Both the position numbers and the translations under genes were made by a program. From positions 62,001 through 126,000 of the forward strand of contig JAJTUP010000049.1 of the NCBI GenBank assembly GCA_021399435.1: a DNA stretch of 64,000 bases. Direction: 5' to 3'. The notes beneath the pieces were generated by a model that worked only from the letters and a program-made list of their open reading frames with translations, did no database searches and was not told where the DNA came from. How positions within the stretch are numbered: the stretch's first letter is position 1; the number at the start of each line of letters is the position of its first letter. Positions 34,344 through 44,750 of the stretch are shown piece after piece. The stretch is from Diaporthe sp. PMI_573 (taxonomy: Eukaryota > Ascomycota > Sordariomycetes > Diaporthales > Diaporthaceae).

Positions 34344-36187
34344 ATGCAGGCTGCGATGCCACCTTATTGGGGAGCGGAAAGTTCCACCAGCTCGCTTGCT
34401 ATGCGACCTCCAGGACAAGCCATTGGCGCCAACATCGGGCAAAAACTCTTACTTGCGTTGAAAAAGGACTTCAAGAACCCCAGAGGTCGTTTCCTACCAC
34501 GAGCCAAGCTGATTGAGATCATCGATGACGAGGTCGTGGAACAGCTTTTGCAGAGAGTTGCAGGAGAATGCATCAAAGATGCGAGCCACCTGCAAAAGGC
34601 AGTACAGCGCATCTGCCTGGGTCCGAAAGTGTGCTCTTGTGGTTGCAGGCACTGCACAGGGGGCCGGATGATTCTGGCGACCTTATTTCTCTGTGGCAAA
34701 GAAGATATTATTCTATCGTTTTTCCCTCTATCGAAGCCTCAAATATGCGACAAAAGTTTGCCTCTTCGCTTTCATTCGACTGACGACTTTAGCTTTATTC
34801 TCAGCGCTGAGGAAAGAGAGCTCTTTGATTTATTTCAATGGCACGTGTACACTCCATTCATCGCCGGCATCACTTCAGACCAGAGGCAAAATGTTGCTGC
34901 ATTTCCCAATGAAGTCTCTCTCCCGTGGATGGAAAAAGAAAGAATAGGGGAGCACGAGGAAGGCGAAGTGTCTTATGTGGAGAAGATTAAGGTTCATCAT
35001 CTGAATCACGATTTGGTAAGCTAGGCTGCCGTCTCAATCCTGTTGTGATGCTGATTTCTGACTTGAAGAAGACACAGGAGGAGAACAATGTCTTCGCCCT
35101 CAAGACGTTCGAACAAAGATTGGCGCCCGACCTGGCAGAAATAAGATTCCGACGAGAGGTTGATGCCAATCTTGATGTTCAAACCCATGATCGAATTGTC
35201 CAACTCCTCGCGGCCTTCAGCCAGGGGGAGCGATTCTACCTCATCTTCCCGCTTGCTACCGAAGGCAGCCTGAAATCACTTTGGAAAAAATACATTCCAC
35301 ATGCAAGTGTCGACCAGTCGGCGTCGGACAGAGTCGCCCCTTGGTACTCGGATCAGTGGCTTGTCGGTGAATGCCTTGGAACCGCCGAAGCATTGCTGGC
35401 TACTCACGGTCTTCTCGATGGTAATACTGAAGACACAAAGGGGCATCTTCATGCGGATATCAAACCTGAGAACATCCTCTGTTTTTCTAACTCTTATCTT
35501 GGCAAGCGATCCATTGTGCTGAAGCTTGCAGACTTTGGAGAGGCCAAGAAGGTCAAGTCGGACCTCAGGGCCAACACCGTCGCACATGTGATGACCTATC
35601 GGCCTCCAGAGCATTCTGCCAGTAACACTATCACACTCAACTACGATGTGTGGTGCCTTGGGTGCCTATTTCTCGACTTTGTCAATTGGGCAATATTTGG
35701 CCAAGGTGGTATCGACTCCTTCAGTGGGGACCGTCAGGACGAATCAGATGAGGCTGCTGTCACTAGGAGCCCTGGGCAGATTATCGACGATACGTTTTTC
35801 AAGAGGGCCAAGCAAGAGCCTGTGCCTTTTATCTTAAACAGGTTTCAATGCGGCCGCAGCCGCGATACGAAATTCGGCTCAGAAGGAGTTACAACAACAT
35901 ATTCTCTATGGGCTGCCTCGCATGTGTGCATTACCTCTCGGGTGAAAGATGCCGTTGTTTCGGTCAGTAAAAATAGTCACTCTTTCGTGGTCTCCAGATT
36001 TCATCCAAGGGCAAAGCTAATGCCATTCCAGCGTCTTACGTGTTTGAAGCAGCATGAGAGATGCAGTGATCAATTAAGACGACTACTGTCGTTTGTTGGT
36101 GACAGGATGCTGGTTGTGGATCCCGGAAAACGGGCAAACTCTAGGGAAGTACGAGACTATCTGAGAGACTATGTGGTTGATAGATGA
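34344..36187 (+). CDS. Fungal protein kinase-like protein
   Basis: Predicted 573 residues from exons 34344-35015, 35069-35962 and 36032-36187. The N-terminal 200 residues form a helical domain (GRMILATLFLCGKEDII, then LFDLFQWHVYTPF) seen in front of kinases expanded in filamentous fungi. The kinase domain shows a weak glycine loop, Lys236 in VFALKTF, a catalytic loop HADIKPEN (HAD instead of HRD) at about 352, DFG in ADFGEAKK at about 379 and RPPEH in place of APE. The key Lys, Asp and Asp are all present, so activity is possible. The last intron (69 nt) is a multiple of three and lacks stops, so a retained-intron isoform would stay in frame. The start is uncertain. Its role is unknown; relatives are often found near heterokaryon-incompatibility-type genes. 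Confidence 0.78.
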
Positions 36188-36538
36188 TGAAACCAAAATA
36201 CACAAGCAATTACTCAGATATACCTTGCTTGAAGCTCCCTACTACATCTGCTCTGACATTAAAGCCCATGCGATGTCCAGCGAGAAGAAAGCTAATGTGC
36301 GAGACAAGCCTTACTTTCGGCACGCAGTGATTCAGAGCCATTCCTCAAGCGAATTGTGTGAGACTCCCTTCTAAAATGCAGTCTACTTTAAGATCAACCA
36401 AAGAATTGCACCACCTGGTACACTTGGGAGAATGAGACGCTCCCTACAAGTGCTATCATTCCCCTCCATCCCTTAGGCGTTGCCTTTCAGCCTGGCGAAG
36501 ATATTCAATGGCCCCATCCAGCTCTTCCTGGTCAGGAA
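36188..36538. other. Spacer
   Basis: This 351-bp non-coding stretch lies between convergent ends of the kinase and the small gene. Nothing is recognised. Confidence 0.45.
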
Positions 36539-36861
36539 TCAGTATTCAGCCATACAATAGACCTTCACAGAGCCTACCGATTTCAGTTTTCGTGGCAGTC
36601 TCAGCCCGAGTCCAATCTCTCCCATATTCTGATTGAAGGGTCAGCTCTGGCAGTGAGCTTGCTCAAAGTAGCCAAAATGCATACCTTCACAGTGATCTGC
36701 CCGTCGGTGTAACCGTACGGCAACGTCTTCACGTAAGCTACCAGGGACTCGGGATTTGGATAACGGGACTTGACGATGTCCGTGGGCTCGAAACTCTCGG
36801 ATTTAGTCATGTCGTCTTTCTTTCCGAAACTGAAGAGTAGTATTTTCTTGAAAAATGACAT
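36539..36861 (-). CDS. Small hypothetical protein
   Basis: Two exons are inferred: 36861-36685 and 36628-36539, separated by a 56-nt GTATGC..TCAG intron in phase 0, giving 88 residues. The N-terminus is hydrophobic/basic (FFKKILLFSFGKK), followed by a charged linker, the unit ESLVAYVKTLPYGYTDGQITVK and a basic GLRLPRKLK after the junction. The helix-YG-strand plan recalls the 92-residue protein on the other side of the kinase. No known domain is recognised. Convergent with the kinase. Confidence 0.45.
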
Positions 36862-38361
36862 TTTAACGCTTGGTTCTCAATGAATCTATCGCGACGGGAC
36901 TTGAGGTCTTTGTATTCAACGATCTCGCTCGCAGCGCTCGGCTCCTAGGATAATTCGAGTCGAATTTTCGGTTTTAGACTCGGCCTCCCAACAAAGTGGA
37001 TAAACTGACTCGGGCTATGACAAGGCAGAAGTCTCACTCGGTAGGCATTATCAGGAAGGCTGCTGGGCTGCCTCGTTTCAACAGTGCGGCATCTATTCCG
37101 GAACCAGGCCGCAGCGCAGATATGGAGCAGCTTTTGGTGCACGCTCGGAGCTGAACTTTACCTGCTGACCTGTGCGGTACCACGATGAAGCGGAATCGAT
37201 GACTTAAGACCTTGAAGCGGGCGGTGAGATGCAAGACGCTGTGCAAGCCCCGAGCTGTGCCGGTGCTCTGCAGCTGCGCTCTTGTCATGCATGCATGAGC
37301 CACTGCTTACTCGCAGTTCCGCCTTCATTTGCGAGTGGTCTCGCCCATCTTGGGTGTGCATACTAATGCAATGCATGGCGTGCGTGAGCAGGGTTTGTTT
37401 ACCGCCCGAGTATCTACTGTGATACGCCACGGGACAACGTGGCCCAATCTCAGAGGTCGATACCTGAATTCTGATACGAGACCCTGGCACGGGATATCCC
37501 AAATAAGTCCGTCCTCGGTCGAGCAGACCGGTCAGCACCGTGGTCTGAGACGGAACAGCCCAGCCATGCCTTGCGACTCACTTTGATAACATCTGATGGA
37601 CCCCATTTGAATTCCTTCGCGCCATGTTTTCTGAAGCTGTCTGTTGGCTTCCTTTATGAGGCTCTCTGGGCTATAATAGTCCCACCAGCGATGGAGTGGC
37701 TGATATCCTCCACTGAATTCAAAAGGAGAGACAGAAGCTACTTCTCTTTCAATTCCAGTCCCAATTTCGAAGTGAATGTTATCAAGATTGAGCAGAACGA
37801 AAATGTTCGTCACATCTGCAACTTTATTGCAAGAGTTCGCCTCGAGTGCTCACACACCTTTCTCGTTAGGGCAAAGTGGATTTCCAGCCGGAGAAGATCA
37901 ACTCAGTGTCCGAATACGGCGCCTGGATAAAAGCTGTAAGCTCTTCGCCAGTTTTCAGCCAGTTTCGAAAATCTCACAGAAGCAAATAGTGTCGACCACA
38001 TCCAACAGGACCGCATCGACCTACGTTGTTGCTCGTCATGCACAAGAGGATAGGAGGCAATAACAGTAGTGATGGATTCGATAAGAGCGCACCGCTCAGG
38101 TTGGCGTACAATGAACATGAATTTCAAACTTTCTGCACAGATCTTTGTCAACACAGAACACTTAGCTCCATTGTTGCCAGACAGTCTACCGCAGTATTCA
38201 GTTGCAGGCAGGCGATATGGCAGGGCTCAGACTCCTTTGGCCACTCAACTGGTATGTCCCACCCTGCTGGCCCAAGCAGCTGAGTAAAAGATTCATTTAG
38301 CTCCACTTACTCCTTTCCACTTAAATGTTGGACCATAACTTTGGAGCAGAGAGCTGATGAG
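36862..38361. other. Region holding possible 5' exons of the CorA-like gene
   Basis: This 1.5-kb stretch has several open frames on both strands and no certain gene. The downstream CorA-like gene lacks an obvious start, so N-terminal exons probably lie here. A plus-strand frame ending at about 37930 and frames between 38026 and 38255, the latter followed by a good GTATGT donor at 38252, are candidates. I could not build a consistent model. Confidence 0.4.
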
Positions 38362-39529
38362 TGACGCGACATCTGGAATTAGTCTTTCACTGCAAGTCAG
38401 ATACAGAATCCTTCATAGGGAACGACAACATTGTGTTGTCTACAACCTGTTTCACAGATGTTCCAGTCACATTTGCAGTCATGTATGGATGTACACAGGA
38501 CTTGATGGAGGATATAACACTTTGGTTGGAGAGATGCGAAGAGTCTGTATTTCACCCTTTGGTACTCCCCATGGTCTTCGCCGAGCATGAACGCAAACGA
38601 CTTTTCAATGTGATAGACAAGAAGTCAACGAAGCTTGGTGAAAGAATTCTTGAACTGGAGAAGAGAGTAAGGAAGGATCCAAAGAAGAACATTGAGCAGG
38701 ATGCTGAGGAAGGCCAAGGAAGACGACCAATGACACAGAGGGACTGCGAAGCCATAAACCTGTGGCGATCGATGAGCTCCATCAAGAACGGGCTCGAGAG
38801 CCTGCATACAGAGCTTGGATCTATGAGAGATCACCTCCATCCAATGCCAAAATTCTTGCAAAAGCAAAGTTTCGACCCTGGAGGCCTTCAAAGTACAGGC
38901 CAGGGACCTGAGGTACACATCGACGCTAGACTGAAGGAGATGATGGCTGAATTCCGAAGCAAGGTCCGCAGCTGCGAGGGTCTTCTGGGCAGCATGACAT
39001 TGGCAACTCAGATGGTATGAACCTTGCCGGCCTGCCCCCCCCCTGCTTGCAAGCAGACCTGATTTCTTACCAGGAATGGAACTTCTACACGAGGCGCGAT
39101 GCACAAGTGAACTACAGTATTGCCACAGCAACTAGGATGGACAGCAGCCAGATGAAGCAAATATCTCTATTGGGCATGGTATTCCTACCTGGCACGTTCC
39201 TTGCGGTAAGCTGTCCATTGCTCAACTCGAGAATTGTGGCTAACGAGAACTAGACATTCTTTTCAATGACCTTCTTCAGCTGGATGCCCGAGGATAGTGG
39301 CCCAAAGACCTCGCCATGGCTCGCTCTTTATGGGGGACTAACACTGCTGCTAACTTCAGGGACTATATTTTGGTTCAAGTATTGGTCAAAGCCGGAGGAC
39401 AACGCAAGGAAAAGCATGCAGAAGTTCATGGAAAAGAATATGGAGAACACTCTATTTTCGAGGCTGACTTTCCAGAGTTCTTCATCCTCGGTTAAGACAA
39501 TGGATATTGAGAAAGGCGGTGCAGATTGA
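38362..39529 (+). CDS. CorA-like membrane protein (5' end uncertain)
   Basis: Three exons are clear: 38362-39014, 39074-39205 and 39254-39529, in frame throughout, giving at least 353 residues. A coiled-coil middle (LFNVIDKKSTKLGERILELEKR) leads to two membrane helices at the C-terminus. The first is QMKQISLLGMVFLPGTFLATFFSM, preceded by the family's ATRMDSSQMK, and the second is SPWLALYGGLTLLLTSGTIFW. This is the layout of fungal CorA-like Mg2+ transporter-domain proteins, which share the fold but lack a proven transport role; the usual GMN motif is not seen. The exon must begin after 38361 because in-frame TGA codons precede it, so at least one upstream exon is missing from the model. Confidence 0.75.
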
Positions 39530-40102
39530 TGATTTCCTTCTTGGCGGGGTCTGCTCACCTATATCTGCTGTCAATCATGCAGCACAGGAGGGGCAGTTGG
39601 ATGGCTACCAGGCAGTTGGACAGATTGCGTCTTCACTGATCCCAAGATTGTGACAGAACATTTCTACAATACGGTAACAAACTGTGAGCATTATCAACTT
39701 GACACAATGCAGCCTGGGTCTGATGATATTACTCGATTATGGGATCAGCGTCTAGCCAGAGTGTTTCAGTCACATTGTCTTCCTGTATAATCGTGGATAA
39801 AACCCCCCATAATCGGGCTAAGGATATCGAGATATGTGTCACATTATGATGAGTTTCCTTTAGGCAGCGATTAAATAGGTTCAATTTAGTCATGCGTCCC
39901 AGGAAAACTTTGGAGGCGCTTCTAGAAAGGCCGGCACTCCTCATCTTTACCCATTCTAAGATTGCAACAAAGTAACTCTGCAACTTCATAAATAACTATG
40001 AGCACTGTCAGTTTACTAGGCTGGAGCCTGGGTCCGACGATATTTGGGGAGTAGGAGACATGCCTAGCAAAGAGTTGTTCCGGGAGTCAACGATACCAAC
40101 AG
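39530..40102. other. Spacer with a decayed partial copy of the GRF gene's 3' end
   Basis: A stretch at about 39680-39815 resembles, with many C/T and G/A differences, the 3' end and downstream flank of the GRF gene at about 40003-40130. No gene is supported. Confidence 0.5.
39680..39815. repeat. Diverged copy of the downstream GRF-gene flank
   Basis: Shared words, in the same order, include GAGCATTATCA versus GAGCACTGTCA, AGCCTGGGTCTGATGATATT versus AGCCTGGGTCCGACGATATT, and GTGGATAAAACCCCCCAT versus ATGGATAGAATCCCCCAT. Most differences are transitions. Confidence 0.55.
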
Positions 40103-40654
40103 CTATGGATAGAATCCCCCATCGTAGTCGACCCCAGGCGTGCCATCCATATGCTCCGAGTAATAGTCGCAATTCCCAGTCACACAAGTCCAAAATGCCC
40201 TGCCCGCCTTCGCCGGCTTGCTTTGTCCAATGGTGTCTAGCCTGGAAGGCACCTCACAGTCACACGGTGGATTTCCCATAGACACGCCTTTGGTATCTGC
40301 CCAGCATACCCACTGGTACCCCCACGGGCACGAGGGGCAGATGTAGTAGGGGCGGCCGGCGTTTGTGCGATTCAGCTCGCTGGTGGTCATGCGGACCGCG
40401 ACCTCGTTGCATATACGGCACCTGGGCTGGCGGGGACGGACTTGGATCTCGTACTCTGGGAGGGTGAGCACGAAGGCAGGAGACGAGGAGGAGGGCGAGG
40501 AACGCTGGGAGGGGAATGGCTGAATATTCGACTTTATTTTGATGGATTCGTGTACTGCCATCAGAATAGCTGTGCGCCGAGACCGACAGGTGGGAGAAGG
40601 CCCGGAGCTTTCGGCTCCTGCGACTTGGGTACTTGGCTCGATTTTGACGTCCAT
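40103..40654 (-). CDS. GRF-type zinc-finger protein
   Basis: Single exon, 183 residues, ATG at 40654. The N-terminal half is Ser/Pro-rich and disordered-looking. The C-terminal half has two GRF-like Cys clusters. The first is PRCRICNEVAVRMTTSELNR, then NAGRPYYICPSC and a WVCWAD end. The second is PPCDCEVPSRLDTIGQ, then KAGRAFWTCVTGNC and the ending EHMDG. GRF fingers bind single-stranded nucleic acid in topoisomerase III, NEIL3 and APE2; small stand-alone fungal versions are common and uncharacterised. The 3' end has a relic duplicate about 320 bp downstream. An upstream exon cannot be excluded. Confidence 0.7.
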   Translation of the reverse strand: MDVKIEPSTQVAGAESSGPSPTCRSRRTAILMAVHESIKIKSNIQPFPSQRSSPSSSSPAFVLTLPEYEIQVRPRQPRCRICNEVAVRMTTSELNRTNAGRPYYICPSCPWGYQWVCWADTKGVSMGNPPCDCEVPSRLDTIGQSKPAKAGRAFWTCVTGNCDYYSEHMDGTPGVDYDGGFYP

Positions 40655-41816
40655 GGGTTCGACTTGGACCTGTCACTTGTGAGAGGAAGGCTTGGCAGCG
40701 CTTTTCACTTCGCTCGGATGTTGCCTTTCAAGACACCTCAATTCGAGGACATGAGCATATGATAAAGATGGATCTAGCTGAAGCGAAAGAAGATCAGGCC
40801 ATTTTAATCAAAAGCTGACGCGGGACTAAGAAGACAAAAACGCTTGCCCGAAACTACTTCAGTTCCTAATAGAATGTCAAAGCTCTCGGCATGCAGGAGG
40901 CCTACCGTCTTCCAACCCCGCAGCATGAACGTGTAACCAATGGCAGAGACGAGAATTGAGTTGTCCATGCATGTGCTCTCTTGACGCAGAAGGAATAATC
41001 CGATGCGAATAATGGACCGTTATAGGCCCGAAGCGTCTATACTTCCTTGGCCCATGTCGTCTGTCGTAGAGATGAGATGGGATGAGGCATGAGTGTGGAG
41101 CTGAAACGAATACCACTTAGCCCACGAGCTTCTCCGACAGGAGGCCTTCATCATTCATTTGAGAGGCTACTTTATGGTGAAAAGCACTGCTGTGGCAAAC
41201 AGGGAAATTTTGAGAAGTCGTCCAAGGTGGGCCATCAAGAGTGAGTTCGAAAGTCCTGGCACATGCAGATCATCAGCATCCACCTGCAACCCCCAGTCTC
41301 GAGCACAAGACCAATGGTAGAGACACGAGACGACCTGGTCAATGCAGTTTGCTGCAGAAGCAACGTTCTAATGCCAAGATCCAGCGGACGGAGAATTGTG
41401 TCGAGGTTTGCAGTACAACTTGATCTCTCAATTTTGTGGGAGCTCAATGCGCGGAGCCCGTTGCTAGGTACGCAAAGTTTGTATGACAGGTCACATCTTG
41501 GATCTCGTACCGGCAAGCATCTCGAACTACAGGCCAGTGTCTCCACACGCCAACCAGAGATGGCCTCGACTCTTTTTAGATGTAGCTTCATCTATTCTGT
41601 GCGGGTCGTGCAAGGATTACCGACCTACTGTGTAGTCGTCGAACATGTCAGGGTCAAGATTTATGGATTGGTGTCAGTAAAATCAGTAAACATAGACAAA
41701 TTTCTTTGATTACAGCTGTCAATATCTCCATGATCACCTTCAATATTTAGCAAAGCTTCTTTTCCCCCCTCCCCTCCAATAAACATGACTCCATAATATC
41801 CGCCAACAGGTATTCC
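40655..41816. other. Spacer with one copy of a 72-bp direct repeat
   Basis: No gene is accepted here; two overlapping open frames on opposite strands at 41235-41709 have no family resemblance. A repeat copy lies at 41215-41286. Confidence 0.5.
41215..41286 (+). repeat. Imperfect direct repeat, copy 1
   Basis: This copy shares most of its bases with 43600-43673, including the exact words GGCACATGCAGATCA and CAGCATCCACCTGC. The two copies flank the CorA-like gene at 41817-43274. Confidence 0.75.
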
Positions 41817-43274
41817 CTACTCCCCATTCCATGACGGGCGTGAGTCCATAGTTCGCCTTGCAAGCAGAGACATCACTTCAGATCCATGTGAGCTGTCATG
41901 TTGTTCGACATTGTCTGGTGGCCTTTTCTCCTTGCGTCTGAGACTTCGCCCGTGAACAAGTAGTCCCCAAATAGAAAAGGTTACTACCATTAGAGGTCCA
42001 GTGATACTGAGATATAGAAGCAATCTCTCGCCCCATGACATTGCAGTCTGCACAGAGCTCTTGTCATCGGCAGACTCTAGATCGAACAAAGGGATGCTCA
42101 GCAGCGACGAGACAAATGATGGTGGTATGAAGAATGTCGCTATAAGGGCAAGAGCCTTCATACTTCCCGAGTCTTTCTTTGCAAGGATAGCAACACTTTT
42201 TGCATCTTTTCCAAGCTCTTGGCTAGTTATAGTATCAACCAAAGTAATGAGATGTTTTACCTAAATGCATTAATAGGATGTCATCACAGCATGATAATAG
42301 CAACCTGTACTTACTGCATCTTGTTGGATTTGAGCACGACAGACAAGGCATTCTGTGTCGAGTTTCTGCAAGATTGAATGTTGCCGTATTGACTTGACGT
42401 TTGTCAAAAACCCATTGATAATAGCGCCGTCCTTGGCTGACTTTGCTCCCTTGCGCAGCTTTGCAACCTCCTCCACAGTAAACCTTTCCAACCCGTGCAT
42501 GATCCCGAGTTTCCTGGTGACGTTGGCAAGCTTGGACAAGCAGCCACTCATTTCCGCGGAAAGCCAAAGAAGTTCGCCAGTGGCTGGTGGCTCAACGCGA
42601 CTTTCGAAGCGATGGTGTCCGGTACGCACTTCGGTCTGGCGTATCTGCTGCTTGATATTTCTCATGACGCCGTCGAGTTCTCTGGAGCACATTATGAAGC
42701 ACATCAAGGCCGGGACGTGTGCTACAGCAGCCAGAGCCTGGATGAAACGGCCGGATACGAGATCCCGAAAGACGTTGACTTGCTGCAGTCGGGCGACACA
42801 AATAACACTGGTGACCCCTGAGGTTGGGTCCTGTGACCATGTAACAGCCAGGTGCGGATGCTTGCAAAAGTAAAACGACCGCCTCCCAGTAGAAGGCTCT
42901 ACAACGGAGCCAAAACCATGGAACGTAGCCCGTAAGCGTGCCTCTGCTAGTGTGTGGTCGAATGAATGGGTGAGTAGTTCTAGTATGCCATCACCAACAT
43001 CGTTGGCCCCAGAGCGCTTGTCATGTGGAATCCAGACTAAGCGAAGTACGCGCGTCTTGCCTTTGGAACCTGCATCGATGGGATGAGAGTTGTTGGTATC
43101 TTCAAGCCATGCCGGGAGCTCATGATTTCTCAGTGTCCGGTGTAGAGTGTGGTGGTCAGATTCTGGGGATTTCGCCTGCCAGACCTCAGATATTGAAATA
43201 AACTCATTGCCAGAAGAGGAGGCTTTGTCCCAAACGCACTGCGTTGATGCCAAGTACTCGTCCAATGAAGCCAT
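41817..43274 (-). CDS. CorA-like membrane protein
   Basis: Predicted 467 residues, ATG at 43274 (the in-frame upstream codon is GTG). Exons 43274-42315 and 42260-41817 (54-nt intron, phase 0). The soluble N-terminal part is followed by helices. Two membrane segments end the protein: MKALALIATFFIPPSFVSSLLSIPLF, preceded by AILAKKDSGSMK, and LLLYLSITGPLMVVTFSIWGLL, then a basic/charged tail. The plan matches the other CorA-like protein 3 kb away, but the sequences are clearly different. No canonical GMN is seen, so ion transport is not implied. The gene sits between two copies of a direct repeat (41215-41286 and 43600-43673). Confidence 0.8.
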
Positions 43275-43948
43275 GCTGGTTTTTCGTTTCAAGAGATAAA
43301 CCACTGAGAAAACACGCTTCTGGAAGGCAGATATTATTATACAAGCTTCGAAATCATAAGGTGTTGTTGAAGAGGGGACTGGAGGGCATCATAATGCAAT
43401 TTGACCGGGCGCAAGGCAGACAAGCTAGGCAGAGAGCAGTCCTGCACATCTTGCAGAAGTGCTGACGACGACGCGTGTGAAAAGATGTTAAGCCAAACAT
43501 TGGTGGGAGCTGCACTGCAGTGTTCTACCATTTAGAATGTCTAACCGGCCTTGCCACATTTAAGCAGTCAATTCGTTGTGCAAGAAGTTGATCGAGGAAA
43601 GTAGTCCAAAGCATGGGCAGTGACGAGTGAGGTCGAAAGTCTGGGCACATGCAGATCACCAGCATCCACCTGCTGCCTGCTTCTCCACATTTGGGGAGCC
43701 CCTCCCCCGCGACTTCCCTACGTGCTCGGCCCTGAACCCGGCCGGCCAAGCGGGAAGCTCGCGTCATCGCTAGCCTTAGCTTCCGCAGTCCGCCTGGTCT
43801 GCTAGTCCAGCTCCTGCCTCAAGCTCTCTCTGACTTTGGGAGCATCTCGTGGCACACACGTTCACTGCACTGACGCGTCGACGACCTTAGCCAACTCTGG
43901 AAATCTGTTTTGTTTTCAACCACCATTGTTCTTGTATCAACAGCCACC
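43275..43948. promoter_or_regulatory. Divergent spacer: CorA-like / Avo2-like
   Basis: This 674-bp region reads outward on both sides. It contains the second copy of the direct repeat (43600-43673). A CT-rich stretch at about 43800-43948 is probably the leader of the ankyrin gene. Confidence 0.5.
43600..43673 (+). repeat. Imperfect direct repeat, copy 2
   Basis: Partner of 41215-41286, in the same orientation, about 2.4 kb apart. The best-conserved block runs from GAGTGAG to CCACCTGC with only a few mismatches. Confidence 0.75.
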
Positions 43949-44750
43949 ATGTAAGTCAGCCCAGCCACAACACAACACAACACAACGCCTCTTGTCTCGG
44001 GGATCCAAAATGCCTGCCCAAAGCTGACCCGTCAGGATCGACGCCTCGTCCCGGCTGCGACGGGCGATCCACGCCAACGACGCCCTCCTCGTCAAGCGAA
44101 TCCTGCACTCGCACCCGAAGCTCCTCCACAACCCAGACACCTCCCAGGGCGGCCTGTCCAACTCGAACCTGCACCTGGCCGCCTCCCTGGGCCACCTCCC
44201 CATCGTGAACCTCCTCCTCGCCCTGGGCTGCGAGGCCGACTGCCCTTCCCTCAACGACGACTACCAGACCGCCCTGATGCTGGCCGCCGCAGCCGGACAC
44301 ACCGAGATCGTCCACTTCCTCAGCGAGCGTGACCCAAACATCATTCTGCGCCGAGACATCCGGGGCCGCGACGCCATCATGGAGGCTGCGCGCGGCGGGC
44401 ACGACACCGTCCTCCAGATCCTGCTCACCTATGTCCCCTGCGGGCCCGACCAGGCCGTACGAAACGCGGATGCGGAGGGCAACACGGCCTTACACTTTGC
44501 CAGCAGCAACGGCCACCTGCTTGTGCTTAGGACGCTCCTGGCGGCTGGTGCGGATGCTGAGCGGAAGAACATATGGTCCTGGACTGCTATTGCCTACAGT
44601 GCCACCGTTGAGGCTGAAGTTTATTTGAAGAAGCTGATCGTCGACACCGAGGCTAAGAGGAAGTTCAACAGACAAGTCGATGAGTCGCGGAGGGGCACCG
44701 GCCTGTTGAAGGGTGGGCTGCGCATGGTTGCAGGAGATGTCGAGGACTGA
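43949..44750 (+). CDS. AVO2: Ankyrin-repeat protein, Avo2-like (TORC2)
   Basis: Predicted 238 residues. The start codon is split: A and T are bases 43949-43950, and G is base 44036. A good GTAAGT..GTCAG intron (43951-44035, with a four-unit CACAA repeat) lies between them. Without splicing the ATG is followed at once by TAA, so this intron decides the start. The protein begins with a segment close to the Avo2 family start (SSRLRRAIHANDALLVKRIL) and then has four or five ankyrin repeats, for example NLHLAASLGHLPIVNLLLALG and GNTALHFASSNGHLLVLRTLL. A WTAIAYSATVEAEVYLKKL segment typical of the family follows. In yeast, Avo2 is a non-essential TOR complex 2 subunit at the plasma membrane. Assignment is by resemblance. 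Confidence 0.85.

Noticed and set aside
37532..37813. A protein-like minus-strand frame
   Set aside because: Its composition is plausible, but there is no start or splice context and the plus-strand CorA-like gene needs exons in the same place, so neither could be settled.
41235..41709. Two overlapping open frames on opposite strands
   Set aside because: They include the direct repeat and have no homology signal; chance frames.
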